DNA of 64,000 nt from Stutzerimonas stutzeri (GCF_000219605.1 NC_015740.1:2480001-2544000), one strand, 5' to 3'. Shown: positions 33,142 through 44,282, counted from the first letter of the stretch. Numbers and translations: made by a program. Notes: a model not told the origin generated them from the letters alone.

Positions 33142-33351
33142 TTACCGCAAGGGCCCACGGTCGTCGGGGCGATTGCCGCGCGGTCCCATGATTCCCCAGA
33201 TGATAAGACCGAGCACGGGCAGGATGACGATCAAAAGAACCCAGAGCACTTTCTTGCCGCTGGTACTGTCGCTGCGAACGATGCTGATGATTGCCCAGAT
33301 ATCCAGTATCAGGATGAGCAGGCCGAAAATTCCGCCGAATGCATCTCCCAT
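33142..33351 (-). CDS. PLDc_N-type two-helix membrane mini-protein, paralogue
   Basis: 69 residues with the same two-helix plan (GLLILILDIWAIISIVRS and VLLIVILPVLGLIIWGIMG) and a basic C-terminal tail. The arrangement suggests tandem duplication followed by divergence. First gene of the minus-strand set with the other PLDc_N gene and the histidine phosphatase. Confidence 0.78.
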   Translation of the reverse strand: MGDAFGGIFGLLILILDIWAIISIVRSDSTSGKKVLWVLLIVILPVLGLIIWGIMGPRGNRPDDRGPLR

Positions 33352-33560
33352 GGGTACGCTCCTGTTTGGGTGGGTACCTAAATTAGGATGCCAGCGCGGC
33401 GGCAGGGTTCAATTCCCGTGCCAGAGCGGCTCAGCAGCGCATTGGTACTGGCTGCTGGTTCATGGTTAACGAGCACGCCGCTGGCGCGGGTCGGCAGGAG
33501 GTCAGCTCCTGCTTGTGCTCGCTGGCCGTATGTTCGGTGAGGGTCAGCTGGATCGGCCGC

Positions 33561-34106
33561 TCAGTCGTCCAGGCGCGGGAACTGATCGGCGATGCGTTCG
33601 CCGGTGAACTGCGCCGTCCAGCCGTCCGGATTGTTGAACAGGCGAATGGCGACAAAGCTCGGCTGCTCGCCCATGTCGAACCAGTGGCGGGTGCCGGCAG
33701 GCACGGAGATCAGGTCGTTCTTCTCGCACAACACGGCGTAGACCATGTCCTCGATATGCAGGGTGAACAGGCCGCGTCCAGCGACGAAGAAGCGCACCTC
33801 GTCCTCGGCGTGACGATGCTCGTCAAGAAATTTGGCGCGCAGCTCGTCCTTCTGCGGATGATCGCGGGACACACTGATGACATCGACGGTCACGTAGCCG
33901 CGCTCGGCCATCAGCCGATCGATCTGTGGCCGGTAGGCGGCGATCACGTCCTCCTGGCTGGCACCGGCGGCGACCGGCGCGCTGGCGTCCCAGCGCTCCA
34001 GCTGCACACCGACCTCGGCCAGGGTCGCGGCGATGTCCTCGAGGTGGGTCAGGACCTTGAGCGGCTGCTCGGGGCGGGATTCGTGATAGACACTGAGGAC
34101 ACTCAT
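33561..34106 (-). CDS. mtnD: Acireductone dioxygenase MtnD
   Basis: 181 residues of the ARD cupin family. The metal ligands H-x-H-x4-E are in DEHRHAEDEVRFF and the last histidine in GTRHWFDMG. It oxidises the acireductone intermediate of methionine salvage to the ketoacid and formate in the cytoplasm; the bound metal decides the off-pathway reaction. SD GGAGA before the ATG. The family order mtnB-mtnD-mtnC is broken here: mtnB is only a remnant upstream and no mtnC follows. The protein itself looks intact. Confidence 0.9.
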   Translation of the reverse strand: MSVLSVYHESRPEQPLKVLTHLEDIAATLAEVGVQLERWDASAPVAAGASQEDVIAAYRPQIDRLMAERGYVTVDVISVSRDHPQKDELRAKFLDEHRHAEDEVRFFVAGRGLFTLHIEDMVYAVLCEKNDLISVPAGTRHWFDMGEQPSFVAIRLFNNPDGWTAQFTGERIADQFPRLDD

Positions 34107-34158
34107 GTTCGGCTCTCCGAAGGATCGCCCGGCCGATCACTGCCGGCCAGGCAGGAAT

Positions 34159-34345
34159 TCATCTGTTGTGCAGGGCGCCCATTTTCAGTTCGCATTCGAA
34201 AAAGAACTCGAACGCCTCGATCTGACGCAGCGCGTCGCTCGTCTTCTTGCCCCGGGTGTACAGACCCGTGGCCGCGGATCAGCCAGCCGACGCAATAGCG
34301 GTGCCGGTCAAGCCAGGGTTGCCGCCTGGAAGCCAGCGCTGCGTG
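34159..34345 (-). pseudogene. mtnB: mtnB remnant (methylthioribulose-1-phosphate dehydratase C-terminus)
   Basis: Reading the minus strand, codons for WLIRGHG (about 34290-34266) and then, in the next frame, LYTRGKKTSDALRQIEAFEF and FFECELK ending at a TGA at 34159 match the C-terminal quarter of MtnB, where the family has LIRGHGLYxWG and EALEFLFECEL. One extra base in the CCC at 34265-34267 separates the frames. The first three quarters of the gene are missing; the MFS gene ends at 34350. It stands directly upstream of mtnD, the usual place of mtnB. Confidence 0.75.
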
Positions 34346-34349
34346 GCGG

Positions 34350-35501
34350 TCACGCCCGATCCTCCTGCAAACGGAAGGCAATGATAACGGCTGCTGCCAG
34401 CGCCGCCAGGCTGGCGATGGCGAACGACCAGCCCGGGCCGAGCCCGGACCAGGCATATCCGGCATACAACGCCCCCAGCGCGCCGCCGATTCCGGACAGG
34501 CTGGCATACAGCGCCTGCCCCTGACCCTGCTGGCGATGGCCGAAGCTGCGCTGGACGAAATGGATGGCCGCCGCATGGAAGCTGCCGAAGGTCGCAGCGT
34601 GCATCAGCTGCGCGATCAGCAGTACGCCGAGATGATCGGCCAGTTGCCCGAGCAGTAGCCAGCGCAGCGCGGCGATCAGGAAGCTCGCCAGGAGCACCTG
34701 GCGCAGCGAGAAACGCTCCAGCAGACGCGCCATGACCAGAAACAGCAGAATCTCCGCGACGACGCCCAGCGCCCACATCAGACCGATAAAGCTGCGGCTG
34801 TAGCCGAGCGCTTCCAGGTGGATGCTGAAGAAGGTGTAGTACGGGCCGTGAGCCAGTTGCATCAGGGCCACGCAACCGTAGAAGGCCAGTACGCCGGGGC
34901 GCCGCAGCTGGGCGAGAAAGCCGCCCTGCCCGGCCGACTCGGCGCGCTGGCGCGGCTGCGCGTTCGGGACCCAGACACTGCTCAGCAAGATGCCCAGCAT
35001 CACCGCAGCGACAGCGGTCGGATACAGGTCCAGACTCAACCGCTGGAACAGCAGCCCAAGCCCCACCACCGCCAGGATGAAGCCGATGCTGCCCCACAAC
35101 CGTACCTGGCTGTAGCGCTCGGGCTGCTCGTGCAGATGCGCCAGGGTGATGACCTCGAATTGCGGCAGCACGGCATGCCAGAAGAACGCATGCAGGGCCA
35201 TCACCAGCGCCAGCCAGGCGAAGCTCTTGTCGAAGAAGATCAGGCCGAAGGACAGCAGCGTACACAGGGCGCCGAGGCGGACGATCTCCAGCCGGCGGCC
35301 GCTGACGTCGCCCAGCCAGCCCCAGAGATTCGGCGCCAGACAGCGCATCAACATCGGAATGGCGATCAGCTCGCCGATGCGCTCCGGCGAGAACCCCAGA
35401 TGGGCGAAGTACAGGCCGAGAAACGGCGCCGTCGAACCGAGCAGCGCGAAGTAGAAGAAATAGAACCCGGAGAGGCGCCAGTAAGGGAGCGAAGCGGTCA
35501 T
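34350..35501 (-). CDS. MFS transporter, HcaT-like
   Basis: 383 residues and 12 membrane helices of the 3-phenylpropionate permease-like (MFS_1_like/HcaT) group: opening PYWRLSGFYFFYFALLGS, LWGWLGDVSGRRLEIV after helix 2 and RLWGSIGFILAVVG. Inner membrane proton symport of an unknown solute is expected. No adjacent aromatic degradation genes. Its 3' end abuts the mtnB remnant, so a rearrangement may have joined them. Confidence 0.82.
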   Translation of the reverse strand: MTASLPYWRLSGFYFFYFALLGSTAPFLGLYFAHLGFSPERIGELIAIPMLMRCLAPNLWGWLGDVSGRRLEIVRLGALCTLLSFGLIFFDKSFAWLALVMALHAFFWHAVLPQFEVITLAHLHEQPERYSQVRLWGSIGFILAVVGLGLLFQRLSLDLYPTAVAAVMLGILLSSVWVPNAQPRQRAESAGQGGFLAQLRRPGVLAFYGCVALMQLAHGPYYTFFSIHLEALGYSRSFIGLMWALGVVAEILLFLVMARLLERFSLRQVLLASFLIAALRWLLLGQLADHLGVLLIAQLMHAATFGSFHAAAIHFVQRSFGHRQQGQGQALYASLSGIGGALGALYAGYAWSGLGPGWSFAIASLAALAAAVIIAFRLQEDRA

Positions 35502-35566
35502 GGCAACAGGCGTTCAGGTTGCAGCGCGCGGCGTCAACGCCGGCGCGCCGCGCTCCGAATAGCCGC

Positions 35567-36658
35567 TCAAAGCTGACCCAGCACCGGCGTCGTCACCTGC
35601 ACATCGGCATTCTGTGCGCGGTGGCGCAGCAGGTGATCCAGCAGCACGATGGCCATCATCGCTTCGGCGATCGGGGTGGCGCGGATGCCGACGCAGGGGT
35701 CGTGGCGACCCTTGGTGATCACGTCCACCGCCTCGCCATTCACGTCGATGGAGCGACCGGGCGTGGTGATGCTGGACGTCGGCTTGAGCGCCAGATGGGC
35801 GACGATCGGCTGGCCCGAGGAGATGCCACCGAGAATGCCGCCGGCATTGTTGGACAGAAAGCCCTGCGGGGTCAGCTCGTCGCGGTGCTCGGTACCGCGC
35901 TGGGCCACCGACGCGAAACCGGCACCGATCTCCACGCCCTTGACCGCGTTGATGCTCATCAGCGCATGGGCAAGCTCCGCGTCCAGGCGGTCGAAGATCG
36001 GCTCACCGAGGCCCGGCGGCACACCCTCGGCGACCACGGTGATCTTTGCGCCCACCGAATCCTGGTCACGGCGCAGCTGGTCCATGTAGGCCTCCAGCTC
36101 CGGCACCTTGTCCGGGTCTGGGCTGAAGAAGGCGTTCTGCTCGACGCTGTCCCAGGTCTTGAACGGAATCTCGATCGGCCCGAGCTGGCTCATGTAGCCG
36201 CGCACCTGAATGCCCAGCGTCGCCAGGTACTTCTTGGCGATAGCACCGGCGGCGACACGCATGGCGGTCTCGCGCGCCGAGGAGCGGCCACCGCCGCGGT
36301 AGTCACGCAGGCCGTACTTGTGGTGATAGGTGTAGTCGGCGTGGGCCGGGCGGAACAGGTCCTTGATCGCCGAGTAGTCCTTGGACTTCTGGTCGGTATT
36401 GCGGATCAGCAGGCCGATCGGACACCCGGTGGTTCTGCCTTCGAACACGCCGGAAAGGATTTCCACCTCGTCGGCTTCCTGGCGCTGCGTGGTGTGCCGG
36501 CTGGTGCCGGGCTTGCGACGGTCGAGATCGCGCTGCAGATCGTCCAGCGACAGCTCCAGCCCGGGTGGGCAGCCATCGACGATGGCCACCAGCGCAGGCC
36601 CGTGGCTTTCGCCGGCAGTGGTGACGGTGAACAGCTTGCCGTAGGTATTGCCGGACAT
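35567..36658 (-). CDS. aroC: Chorismate synthase
   Basis: 363 residues, full family length. The three signatures are present: [21 protein letters not shown] near residue 16 (split: [18 protein letters not shown]), [20 protein letters not shown] near 125, and the C-terminal [17 protein letters not shown]. It converts 5-enolpyruvylshikimate 3-phosphate to chorismate with reduced FMN. Single gene on the minus strand; 65 bp separate it from the MFS gene. Confidence 0.96.
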   Translation of the reverse strand: MSGNTYGKLFTVTTAGESHGPALVAIVDGCPPGLELSLDDLQRDLDRRKPGTSRHTTQRQEADEVEILSGVFEGRTTGCPIGLLIRNTDQKSKDYSAIKDLFRPAHADYTYHHKYGLRDYRGGGRSSARETAMRVAAGAIAKKYLATLGIQVRGYMSQLGPIEIPFKTWDSVEQNAFFSPDPDKVPELEAYMDQLRRDQDSVGAKITVVAEGVPPGLGEPIFDRLDAELAHALMSINAVKGVEIGAGFASVAQRGTEHRDELTPQGFLSNNAGGILGGISSGQPIVAHLALKPTSSITTPGRSIDVNGEAVDVITKGRHDPCVGIRATPIAEAMMAIVLLDHLLRHRAQNADVQVTTPVLGQL

Positions 36659-36814
36659 GCAGGACGCTCCGCGATCGACCGAAAAAACAGGGGCCGGAAG
36701 TATACCTGAGGGCGCCGCGGTTTCACTGCCTGTCTTCGGCGCGCATACTGGCGCAGCGGCGAACCTCGCACCGATCCTCGCGTCAAACCCGCTCCGTAAC
36801 CGGCGAAGCCTTCC

Positions 36815-37777
36815 ATGCGTGCCCTGCTGATCCTACTGCTGCTGACCATGCCCCTCTCATTCGTACATGCGCAGACCCTGCTCACGCAGACGCTGAACCT
36901 CGACACCGGCCATGGCGTGCTGCAGGGCACATTGCTGCTGCCGAAAAGCGAGCGGCCGTTGCCGGTCGCCCTGCTCATCGCCGGCTCCGGGCCGACCGAC
37001 CGCAACGGCAACAACCCGGCCGGCCACAACGACAGCCTCAAGCGGTTGGCCCAGGGCCTGGCCAAGCAGGGCGTGGCCAGCCTGCGCTACGACAAGCGCG
37101 GCGTCGGCGCGAGCCTGGCCGCCGCACCGGACGAGCGCGACCTCAGCGTCGAAGCCTACGTCAGCGATGCGTTGACCTGGAGCGAACGGCTCAAGGGTGA
37201 CCCGCGCTTCGGCGAGCTGATCCTCGTCGGCCACAGCGAAGGTGCGCTGATCGCCAGCCTTGCGGCGCCTCGCTCAGGTGCCGCGGCGCTGATCAGCATC
37301 GCCGGCAGCGGCCGGCCGATCGATGCGGTGCTGCGCGAGCAGCTGCAGGGACGCCTGCCACCGGCATTGCTCGCCACCAGCCATTATCTGATCGACGAAC
37401 TGAAGGCCGGTCGCACCCACGCGGACATTCCAGAGCCTCTGCAGGTGCTGTTCCGCCCCAGCGTGCAGCCATATCTGATTACTCTCTTCGCCTATGATCC
37501 GGCCGAGGCCTTCGCGGCGGTGAACGCTCCGGCGCTGATCGTTCAGGGCCGGCACGATATCCAGGTGGGCATCGATGACGCCGAGGCCTTGCACCGCGCC
37601 AAGCCCGACGCCGAACTCGCGCTGATCGACGGCATGAATCATGTGCTGCGCATCGTGCCGGCCAGCGCTGCGCAGCTCGCGTCTTACGACGATCCCGATC
37701 TGCCGTTGGCCCGGGGCCTGCTCGAACGCATCCAGCGCTTCCTGAACGATAATGGCATGCTGCCAGCCTCCAGTTAG
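36815..37777 (+). CDS. Exported alpha/beta hydrolase
   Basis: 320 residues with a signal peptide ([20 protein letters not shown]) and an alpha/beta-hydrolase fold: oxyanion region [20 protein letters not shown], the nucleophile elbow [10 protein letters not shown] near 135, an aspartate in QGRHDIQVG and a histidine in DGMNHVLRI. Serine, Asp and His are all present, so it should be an active esterase or peptidase-like enzyme in the periplasm. Substrate unknown. Confidence 0.85.
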   Translation: MRALLILLLLTMPLSFVHAQTLLTQTLNLDTGHGVLQGTLLLPKSERPLPVALLIAGSGPTDRNGNNPAGHNDSLKRLAQGLAKQGVASLRYDKRGVGASLAAAPDERDLSVEAYVSDALTWSERLKGDPRFGELILVGHSEGALIASLAAPRSGAAALISIAGSGRPIDAVLREQLQGRLPPALLATSHYLIDELKAGRTHADIPEPLQVLFRPSVQPYLITLFAYDPAEAFAAVNAPALIVQGRHDIQVGIDDAEALHRAKPDAELALIDGMNHVLRIVPASAAQLASYDDPDLPLARGLLERIQRFLNDNGMLPASS

Positions 37778-37857
37778 GCGCCGCGCCGCCGATAGCCCCG
37801 TGACGATGGCCGAGACCAGTTCTGAACGAGCCGCCGCGCAGGCCCAGGAACGCGCAG

Positions 37858-38637
37858 ATGACCGACACCGATATCACCCAGAGCACAGAGAAAGAGCCAC
37901 CGGCGCCGCCGAAGCATCCGTGGGCCGAACTTCGCCCCGATCGTTTCCGTCTGCTGCGCCTGGCGCCGCTGCCCACCGAACGCGACGGCGGCGCGCGGCC
38001 ACTGCGCTTCGTCGAGCTGGCGCAGCTGGAACGCCACACGCCCGAGCAGAGCCTGCTGCGGATGTTCGTCAACATCCCGGGGCAGGCGCGCTCGCGCAAG
38101 TACAACGTGCTGGAGGTATGGGCCGACCATCGCAGCAAGGAACTGCGCTTCGGCCCGGACAGCGGCTTGCATCTGGAACCCGCCAATCGCGGCCTCGGCC
38201 GTTTCCTGCTGGCACAAGGCGCGGCCTGGGCGCAGAAGCGTTGGGGACATTATCTGGTCGAGGGCGGATCGCTGCCCAAGGATGTGACGAGCGACGACCA
38301 GCGCCTGCGGCGTGACCACTGCCAGCGCACCCAGGGGTTCGATGTGGACTACCCAAAGGACCAGGCGGGCAAGGCGACCTACGGCGCGCCGCGCGCCAGC
38401 AGCCTGAGGCCGGACTGGAACAGCGAGAAGGTCCAGATTGTGGAGCTGCAGGATGCGGCGGCGATGCTGGAACAGGCCGACCGCAACCTGCAGGCGCAGG
38501 AAAACCAGATCCGCGACCTGCAGGAGCGTATCGCCCGCTTCCGCCGCGAGGACGGTGCGCTGCGATTCACCATTGTTTGCCTGATTGCGCTGGCGCTGTT
38601 CCAGGCCGGCCTGCTGATCTGGATGGCGACCCGCTAG
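37858..38637 (+). CDS. Unrecognised protein with coiled coil and C-terminal membrane anchor
   Basis: 259 residues; start ATG at 37858 after AGGAACG. I do not recognise a domain. Residues 1-25 are acidic and proline-rich; 26-190 are globular with GLHLEPANRGLGRFLLAQGA near 103; 195-230 are a likely coiled coil (LQDAAAMLEQADRNLQAQEN then IRDLQERIARF); 237-255 form one membrane helix (FTIVCLIALALFQAGLLIW). The bulk therefore sits in the cytoplasm, held at the inner membrane by its tail. It follows the hydrolase gene by 80 bp and converges with the lamB-type porin gene. Confidence 0.7.
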   Translation: MTDTDITQSTEKEPPAPPKHPWAELRPDRFRLLRLAPLPTERDGGARPLRFVELAQLERHTPEQSLLRMFVNIPGQARSRKYNVLEVWADHRSKELRFGPDSGLHLEPANRGLGRFLLAQGAAWAQKRWGHYLVEGGSLPKDVTSDDQRLRRDHCQRTQGFDVDYPKDQAGKATYGAPRASSLRPDWNSEKVQIVELQDAAAMLEQADRNLQAQENQIRDLQERIARFRREDGALRFTIVCLIALALFQAGLLIWMATR

Positions 38638-38641
38638 CCGC

Positions 38642-39934
<1,293 letters not shown>

Positions 39935-39969
39935 TTATCCCCAGCCTGCTGGCAAGGCAGGCCGGTACC

Positions 39970-41142
39970 TCACTGCACCGGCCCCGCTCCGTTGGAAACC
40001 AGCCGGGTGACCTTGCTTTCGCGCGTGGCTACAGGCTGCGCCAGGCCCAGCCGTTCGCCGCTCTGGGCGTCGAACAGCAGGACCTTGCGCGGATCGAACT
40101 GCAGGTTGAGCGTCTCCCCCACCCGCGGCGCCTGATCCGGCGCCAGCCGGCAGCAGGCCTTGACCTGATTGAGCGCGAAGACGACCAGCGTATCGGGGCC
40201 GGTCGGCTCCACCACTTCGATATCCACCAGCAGCGAAAGGTCCGCCGCAGAGCCATTCGACAGGCCGATCTGTTCGGGGCGAATGCCCAGAATGAGCTCC
40301 CGGTCACGCAGACCTTCGTCACTGGTGATCGGCAGCGGCAGCTCGCAACTGCCCTGCTCGCTGTTGAGCACGCCCACCCAGCGGCCGTCACGCTGACGAA
40401 TGCGCAGCGGCACGAAGTTCATCGGCGGCGAGCCGATGAAGCTGGCGACGAACAGGTTGGCCGGGTTGTTGTAGATCTCGTGGGGGGTACCGAACTGCTG
40501 GATCACACCGTCCTTCATCACCGCGACCTTGTCGCCGAGGGTCATTGCCTCGATCTGGTCATGGGTGACATACACCGTGGTGGTTTTCAGCCGTTGGTGC
40601 ATCAGCTTGATCTCTGTGCGCATCTCCACCCGCAGCTTGGCGTCGAGGTTCGACAACGGCTCGTCGAACAGATAGATCTTCGGCCGCCGCGCCAGCGCCC
40701 GGCCCATGGCCACGCGCTGCTGCTGGCCGCCGGACAGTTGCGACGGCTTGCGTTCCAGCAGCGGTTCGATCTGCAGCAGCTTGGCGACCCGTGCCACCTC
40801 CTCCTCGATCTTCGCCGCCGGCACCTTGCGCATCTTCAGGCCGAAGGCGATGTTGCCACGCACGCTCATGGTCGGATAGAGCGCATAGGACTGGAACACC
40901 ATGGCAATGTCCCGATCCTTCGGACTGGCCTGACTGATGTCCTCGCCGTCGACGAGGATCTCGCCGCCGGTGATATTCTCCAGCCCGGCGATGCAGTTCA
41001 TCAGGGTGGATTTACCGCAGCCGGAGGGGCCGACGAGAATCAGGAACTCACCGGCGTCGATCTTCAGCGCGATGTCCTTGAGCGTTGCGATCTGGCTGTT
41101 GCCATAACTCTTTTGAACGTTGCGCAGTTCCAGGGAAGCCAT
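39970..41142 (-). CDS. gltK: Sugar ABC transporter ATPase (MalK/UgpC type)
   Basis: 390 residues from the ATG at 41142 (MASLELRNVQKSYG). Walker A GPSGCGKST near 36, signature LSGGQQQR, Walker B IYLFDEPLSNLD, switch histidine VTHD, then a C-terminal TOBE regulatory region. It energises the GltFG permease; such ATPases also often serve several sugar importers. 11 bp downstream of gltG and 104 bp upstream of the porin gene. Confidence 0.93.
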   Translation of the reverse strand: MASLELRNVQKSYGNSQIATLKDIALKIDAGEFLILVGPSGCGKSTLMNCIAGLENITGGEILVDGEDISQASPKDRDIAMVFQSYALYPTMSVRGNIAFGLKMRKVPAAKIEEEVARVAKLLQIEPLLERKPSQLSGGQQQRVAMGRALARRPKIYLFDEPLSNLDAKLRVEMRTEIKLMHQRLKTTTVYVTHDQIEAMTLGDKVAVMKDGVIQQFGTPHEIYNNPANLFVASFIGSPPMNFVPLRIRQRDGRWVGVLNSEQGSCELPLPITSDEGLRDRELILGIRPEQIGLSNGSAADLSLLVDIEVVEPTGPDTLVVFALNQVKACCRLAPDQAPRVGETLNLQFDPRKVLLFDAQSGERLGLAQPVATRESKVTRLVSNGAGPVQ

Positions 41143-41153
41143 CGTTGTTCTCC

Positions 41154-41996
41154 TCAACCCTTGACGGCGCCGGCAGTGAGCCCGCGCAGGAAGTACTTGC
41201 CGGCGATCACGTAAACCACCAGCGTGGGCAGGCCGGCAATCATCGCGGCGGCCATGTCGACGTTGTATTGCTTGGCGCCGGTGCTGGTATTGACCAGGTT
41301 GTTCAGCGCCACGGTGACGGGCTGGGTATCGCCGCTGGCGAACACCACGCCAAAGAGGAAGTCGTTCCAGATCTGGGTGAACTGCCAGATCAGGCAAACC
41401 ATGATGATCGGTACCGACATCGGCAGCAGGATGCGCCCGAAGATGGTGAAGAAACCGGCGCCATCCAGCCGTGCCGCCCGCACCAGCGCTTCCGGCACGC
41501 TGACGTAGAAGTTGCGGAAGAACAGTGTGGTGAACGCCAGGCCGTATACCACGTGCACCAGCACCAGACCGGTGGTGGTATTGGCCAGGCCCAGCTTGCC
41601 GAGGGTGAAGGACGCCGGCAGCAGGATCACCTGGAACGGCAGGAAGCAGCCGAACAGCAGCAGACCGAAAAACAGCTGCGAGCCGCGGAAGCGCCACATC
41701 GACAGCACGTAGCCATTGATGGCGCCCAGCGCGGTGGAAATCAGCACCGCCGGGATGACGATCTTCACCGAGTTCCAGAAGTAGCCACCGACGGCATCCC
41801 AGGCTGTCAGCCAGCCCATCGCGGTGAACGCCTCCGGCCAGCTCAGCAGGTTGCCGGTACGGATGTCTTCCGGGGTCTTGAAGCTGGTCAGCAACATCAC
41901 GATCAGCGGCACCAGGTAGACGGCGCAAGCCAGCAGCAGCGTAGCGTGGATGGTCAGGCGCCCAAGCGTCAGGCGCGGTTGCGCGAAATCAGACAT
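41154..41996 (-). CDS. gltG: Glucose/mannose ABC transporter permease GltG
   Basis: 280 residues, MalG-type permease with six helices and the EAA loop RAARLDGAGFFTIFGRILLP near residue 180. The start ATG at 41996 overlaps the end of gltF by 8 bp. Inner membrane; partner of GltF, GltK and GltB. Confidence 0.92.
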   Translation of the reverse strand: MSDFAQPRLTLGRLTIHATLLLACAVYLVPLIVMLLTSFKTPEDIRTGNLLSWPEAFTAMGWLTAWDAVGGYFWNSVKIVIPAVLISTALGAINGYVLSMWRFRGSQLFFGLLLFGCFLPFQVILLPASFTLGKLGLANTTTGLVLVHVVYGLAFTTLFFRNFYVSVPEALVRAARLDGAGFFTIFGRILLPMSVPIIMVCLIWQFTQIWNDFLFGVVFASGDTQPVTVALNNLVNTSTGAKQYNVDMAAAMIAGLPTLVVYVIAGKYFLRGLTAGAVKG

Positions 41997-42906
41997 GGCG
42001 CTTGCTCCTCAGCTCGGAATACAGGTAGGGCACGATGATCGCCATCACCGCGCCGAGCATCAGCATGGCGCTCGCCGCACCCAGGCCCATCTGGCCGCGG
42101 GTGAAGGTGTGGGCGTACATGAACATCGCCGGCAGATCGCTGGAATAACCCGGCCCACCGGCGGTCATCGCCGCCACCAGGTCGAAGCTCTTGATGGCGA
42201 TATGGGCCAGGATCATCAACGCACTGAAGAACACCGGTCGCAGGCTCGGCAGCACGATGCGCAGGTAGATGGTCGGCAGGCTCGCACCGTCCACCTGGGC
42301 AGCGCGGATGATCGATTGATCGACGCTGCGCAGACCGGCCAGGAACAGCGCCATGACGAAGCCCGAGGCCTGCCATACGGCAGCGATCACCAGGCAGTAG
42401 ATGACCCGGTCCGGATCGACCAGCCAGTCGAAGCGAAAGCCTTCCCAGCCCCAGTCACGCAGCAGCTTGTCCAGACCCAGGCCGGGATTGAGCAGCCATT
42501 GCCAGGCGGTACCGGTGACGATCATCGACAGTGCCATGGGGTACAGGTAGATGGTGCGGATCAGCCCCTCGCGGCGGATGCGCTGGTCCAGCAGCACGGC
42601 GAGCACGACACCGATGATCAGGCTGATGGCGATGAACAGGCCGCCGAACACCAGCAGGTTCTGGCTGGCCACCCACCAGCGGTCGTTGTCCCACAGGCGC
42701 TGGTATTGCTGCAGACCGACCCACTTGTAGCTGGGCATGAAGCGCGAGTTGGTGAACGACAGCAGGAAGGTCCAGCCGATGTAGGCGTAGAAGCCGACCA
42801 GCACGATCAGCATGCTCGGCGCCAGGACCAGCTTGGGCAGCCAGCGCTGCAGGGCATCGAGCGGCGAGACCTTGGCGGGCCTGGCGGGAAGCGCGATGGA
42901 GCTCAT
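41989..42906 (-). CDS. gltF: Glucose/mannose ABC transporter permease GltF
   Basis: 305 residues, MalF-type permease with six to seven helices and the EAA loop RAAQVDGASLPTIYLRIVLP near residue 217. It follows gltB after 109 bp that contain a hairpin, and overlaps gltG. Inner membrane. Confidence 0.92.
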   Translation of the reverse strand: MSSIALPARPAKVSPLDALQRWLPKLVLAPSMLIVLVGFYAYIGWTFLLSFTNSRFMPSYKWVGLQQYQRLWDNDRWWVASQNLLVFGGLFIAISLIIGVVLAVLLDQRIRREGLIRTIYLYPMALSMIVTGTAWQWLLNPGLGLDKLLRDWGWEGFRFDWLVDPDRVIYCLVIAAVWQASGFVMALFLAGLRSVDQSIIRAAQVDGASLPTIYLRIVLPSLRPVFFSALMILAHIAIKSFDLVAAMTAGGPGYSSDLPAMFMYAHTFTRGQMGLGAASAMLMLGAVMAIIVPYLYSELRSKRHV

Positions 42907-42990
42907 GGATGTGATCCCTCGTCAGAATCCGGGATGTCGTCGCCCGCGGCACGGGCCTTGGCCTGTACCGGGACAACGGTTCGGGAAATC

Positions 42991-43009
42991 GGGCGGACGC
43001 GGTCCGCCC
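42991..43009 (-). terminator. Intra-operon hairpin between gltB and gltF
   Basis: Perfect 8-bp stem GGGCGGAC/GTCCGCCC with a three-base loop, 6 bp after the gltB stop on the minus strand and without a T tract. It is placed where sugar ABC operons usually have an attenuating or mRNA-stabilising hairpin that makes binding protein more abundant than permease. Confidence 0.65.
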
Positions 43010-43015
43010 TTGGCG

Positions 43016-44263
43016 TCACTGCACGGCCTGGATCGCCGCCGCCAGCTGCCTGGCCGCCTTTTGCGGATCGGCCTTGGGGTCGTTGAAGAAGTTGGTCACG
43101 ACATCGAACACCGCGCCCTGCACGTAGCTCGAAGCGGCCATGCCGTGGGTCAGGCTGGGTTGCAGGCCGCTGCCCTGGGCCGCCGCCTTGAAGTCCTTCA
43201 TCGACTGCTGGGCACAGGCGTCGAACTCGCTCATGTCCTGGTCCTGGCGAACCGGGATGGAGCCCTTGTTCTGGTTGAAGAAGGTCTGGAACTCCGGCTG
43301 CAACACCGCGCGCGCCAGGTCTTCCTGGGCCTTGCGGTTCTCATCGCTGCTCAGCTTGAACATCGCCAGCGAATCGATGTTGAAGGTGAAGCTGCCCTGA
43401 GTGCCGGGAAATGGCAGGCACTGGTAGTCCTTGCCCGCGACCTTGTTGGCGGCCGTGAACTCGCTCTTGGCCCAGTCACCCATGATCTGCATGCCGGCCT
43501 TGCCGTCGATGACCACGCCAGTGGCACGGTTCCACTCACGGCCTGCGGCATCGGCGTCGAGGTAATCACGCAGCTTCTTCAGCGCGGTGAAGGCCTGAAC
43601 CATCTTGTCGCCGGTCAGGGTGTCCTCGTCCAGCTCGACGAATGCCTTGTGGTAGTCGTCCGGCCCGAGAATGCTGAGCACGAAGCCCTCGAACACGGTG
43701 CCGTCCTGCCACGGCTGGCCACCGTGGGCGACGGGCACGAAACCGGCTGCCTTGAGTTTCTCGGCAGCGGCAAAGAACTCGTCGAGGGTCTTCGGCGGCG
43801 TGGCACCGGCCTTCTCGAATACCTCCGGGTTGATCCACAGCCAGTTGACCCGGTGCACGTTGACCGGCACGGCCACGTAGGAGCCGTCGTACTGCATGAT
43901 CTTGCTGACCTGCTCGGGCAGCAGCTCGTCCCAGCGTTCGGCCTTGGCGGTGTCGTCGAGGTTGGCGAGCAGGCCGAGTTCGCCCCATTCCTGGATGTCC
44001 GGGCCCTTGATCTGTGCGGCGGACGGCGGGTTGCCGGAAACCGCGCGGGTCTTCAGCACGGTCATGGCGGCCTCGCCACCACCACCGGCGACGGCGAAAT
44101 CCTTCCAGGTGTGGCCTTTCTGCTCGACCATCTTCTGCAGGGTGTCGGCGGCGCGCTTCTCGCCGCCGGAGGTCCACCAGTGCAGGACTTCGACCTCGCC
44201 GGCGTGGGCGAGCAATGGCAGGGCAAGGGAAACGGAAAGAGCGAGACGATGGATCGCATTCAT
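43016..44263 (-). CDS. gltB: Glucose/mannose ABC transporter substrate-binding protein GltB
   Basis: 415 residues from the ATG at 44263 ([21 protein letters not shown] signal peptide, cleavage near 22); the frame extends 27 codons upstream without support. The mature part is a family-1 extracellular solute-binding protein ([19 protein letters not shown]), with [10 protein letters not shown] in the second lobe. It binds glucose in the periplasm and hands it to GltFGK. The leader holds an A-rich motif at 44275-44282 and clustered GTTACC-type motifs further up. Confidence 0.92.
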   Translation of the reverse strand: MNAIHRLALSVSLALPLLAHAGEVEVLHWWTSGGEKRAADTLQKMVEQKGHTWKDFAVAGGGGEAAMTVLKTRAVSGNPPSAAQIKGPDIQEWGELGLLANLDDTAKAERWDELLPEQVSKIMQYDGSYVAVPVNVHRVNWLWINPEVFEKAGATPPKTLDEFFAAAEKLKAAGFVPVAHGGQPWQDGTVFEGFVLSILGPDDYHKAFVELDEDTLTGDKMVQAFTALKKLRDYLDADAAGREWNRATGVVIDGKAGMQIMGDWAKSEFTAANKVAGKDYQCLPFPGTQGSFTFNIDSLAMFKLSSDENRKAQEDLARAVLQPEFQTFFNQNKGSIPVRQDQDMSEFDACAQQSMKDFKAAAQGSGLQPSLTHGMAASSYVQGAVFDVVTNFFNDPKADPQKAARQLAAAIQAVQ

Positions 44264-44274
44264 GGAGGAGTACC

Positions 44275-44282
44275 TTCTTGTT
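44275..44282 (-). promoter_or_regulatory. Crc/Hfq-type A-rich motif before gltB
   Basis: Minus strand AACAAGAA (in ATAAAAACAAGAAGG) lies 11 bases upstream of the gltB ATG and touches the AAGG of the SD. Fits AANAANAA. Confidence 0.55.

Noticed and set aside
33398..33425. GGGTTCAATTCCC, resembling a tRNA T-arm
   Set aside because: No acceptor, D or anticodon arm can be folded around it, and the stem does not close properly; chance match.
34103..34576. Continuous minus-strand frame across the mtnB remnant and the end of the MFS gene
   Set aside because: It only joins the out-of-frame part of the remnant with a shadow of the MFS gene; the MtnB similarity needs a frame change, so it is scored as a pseudogene instead.
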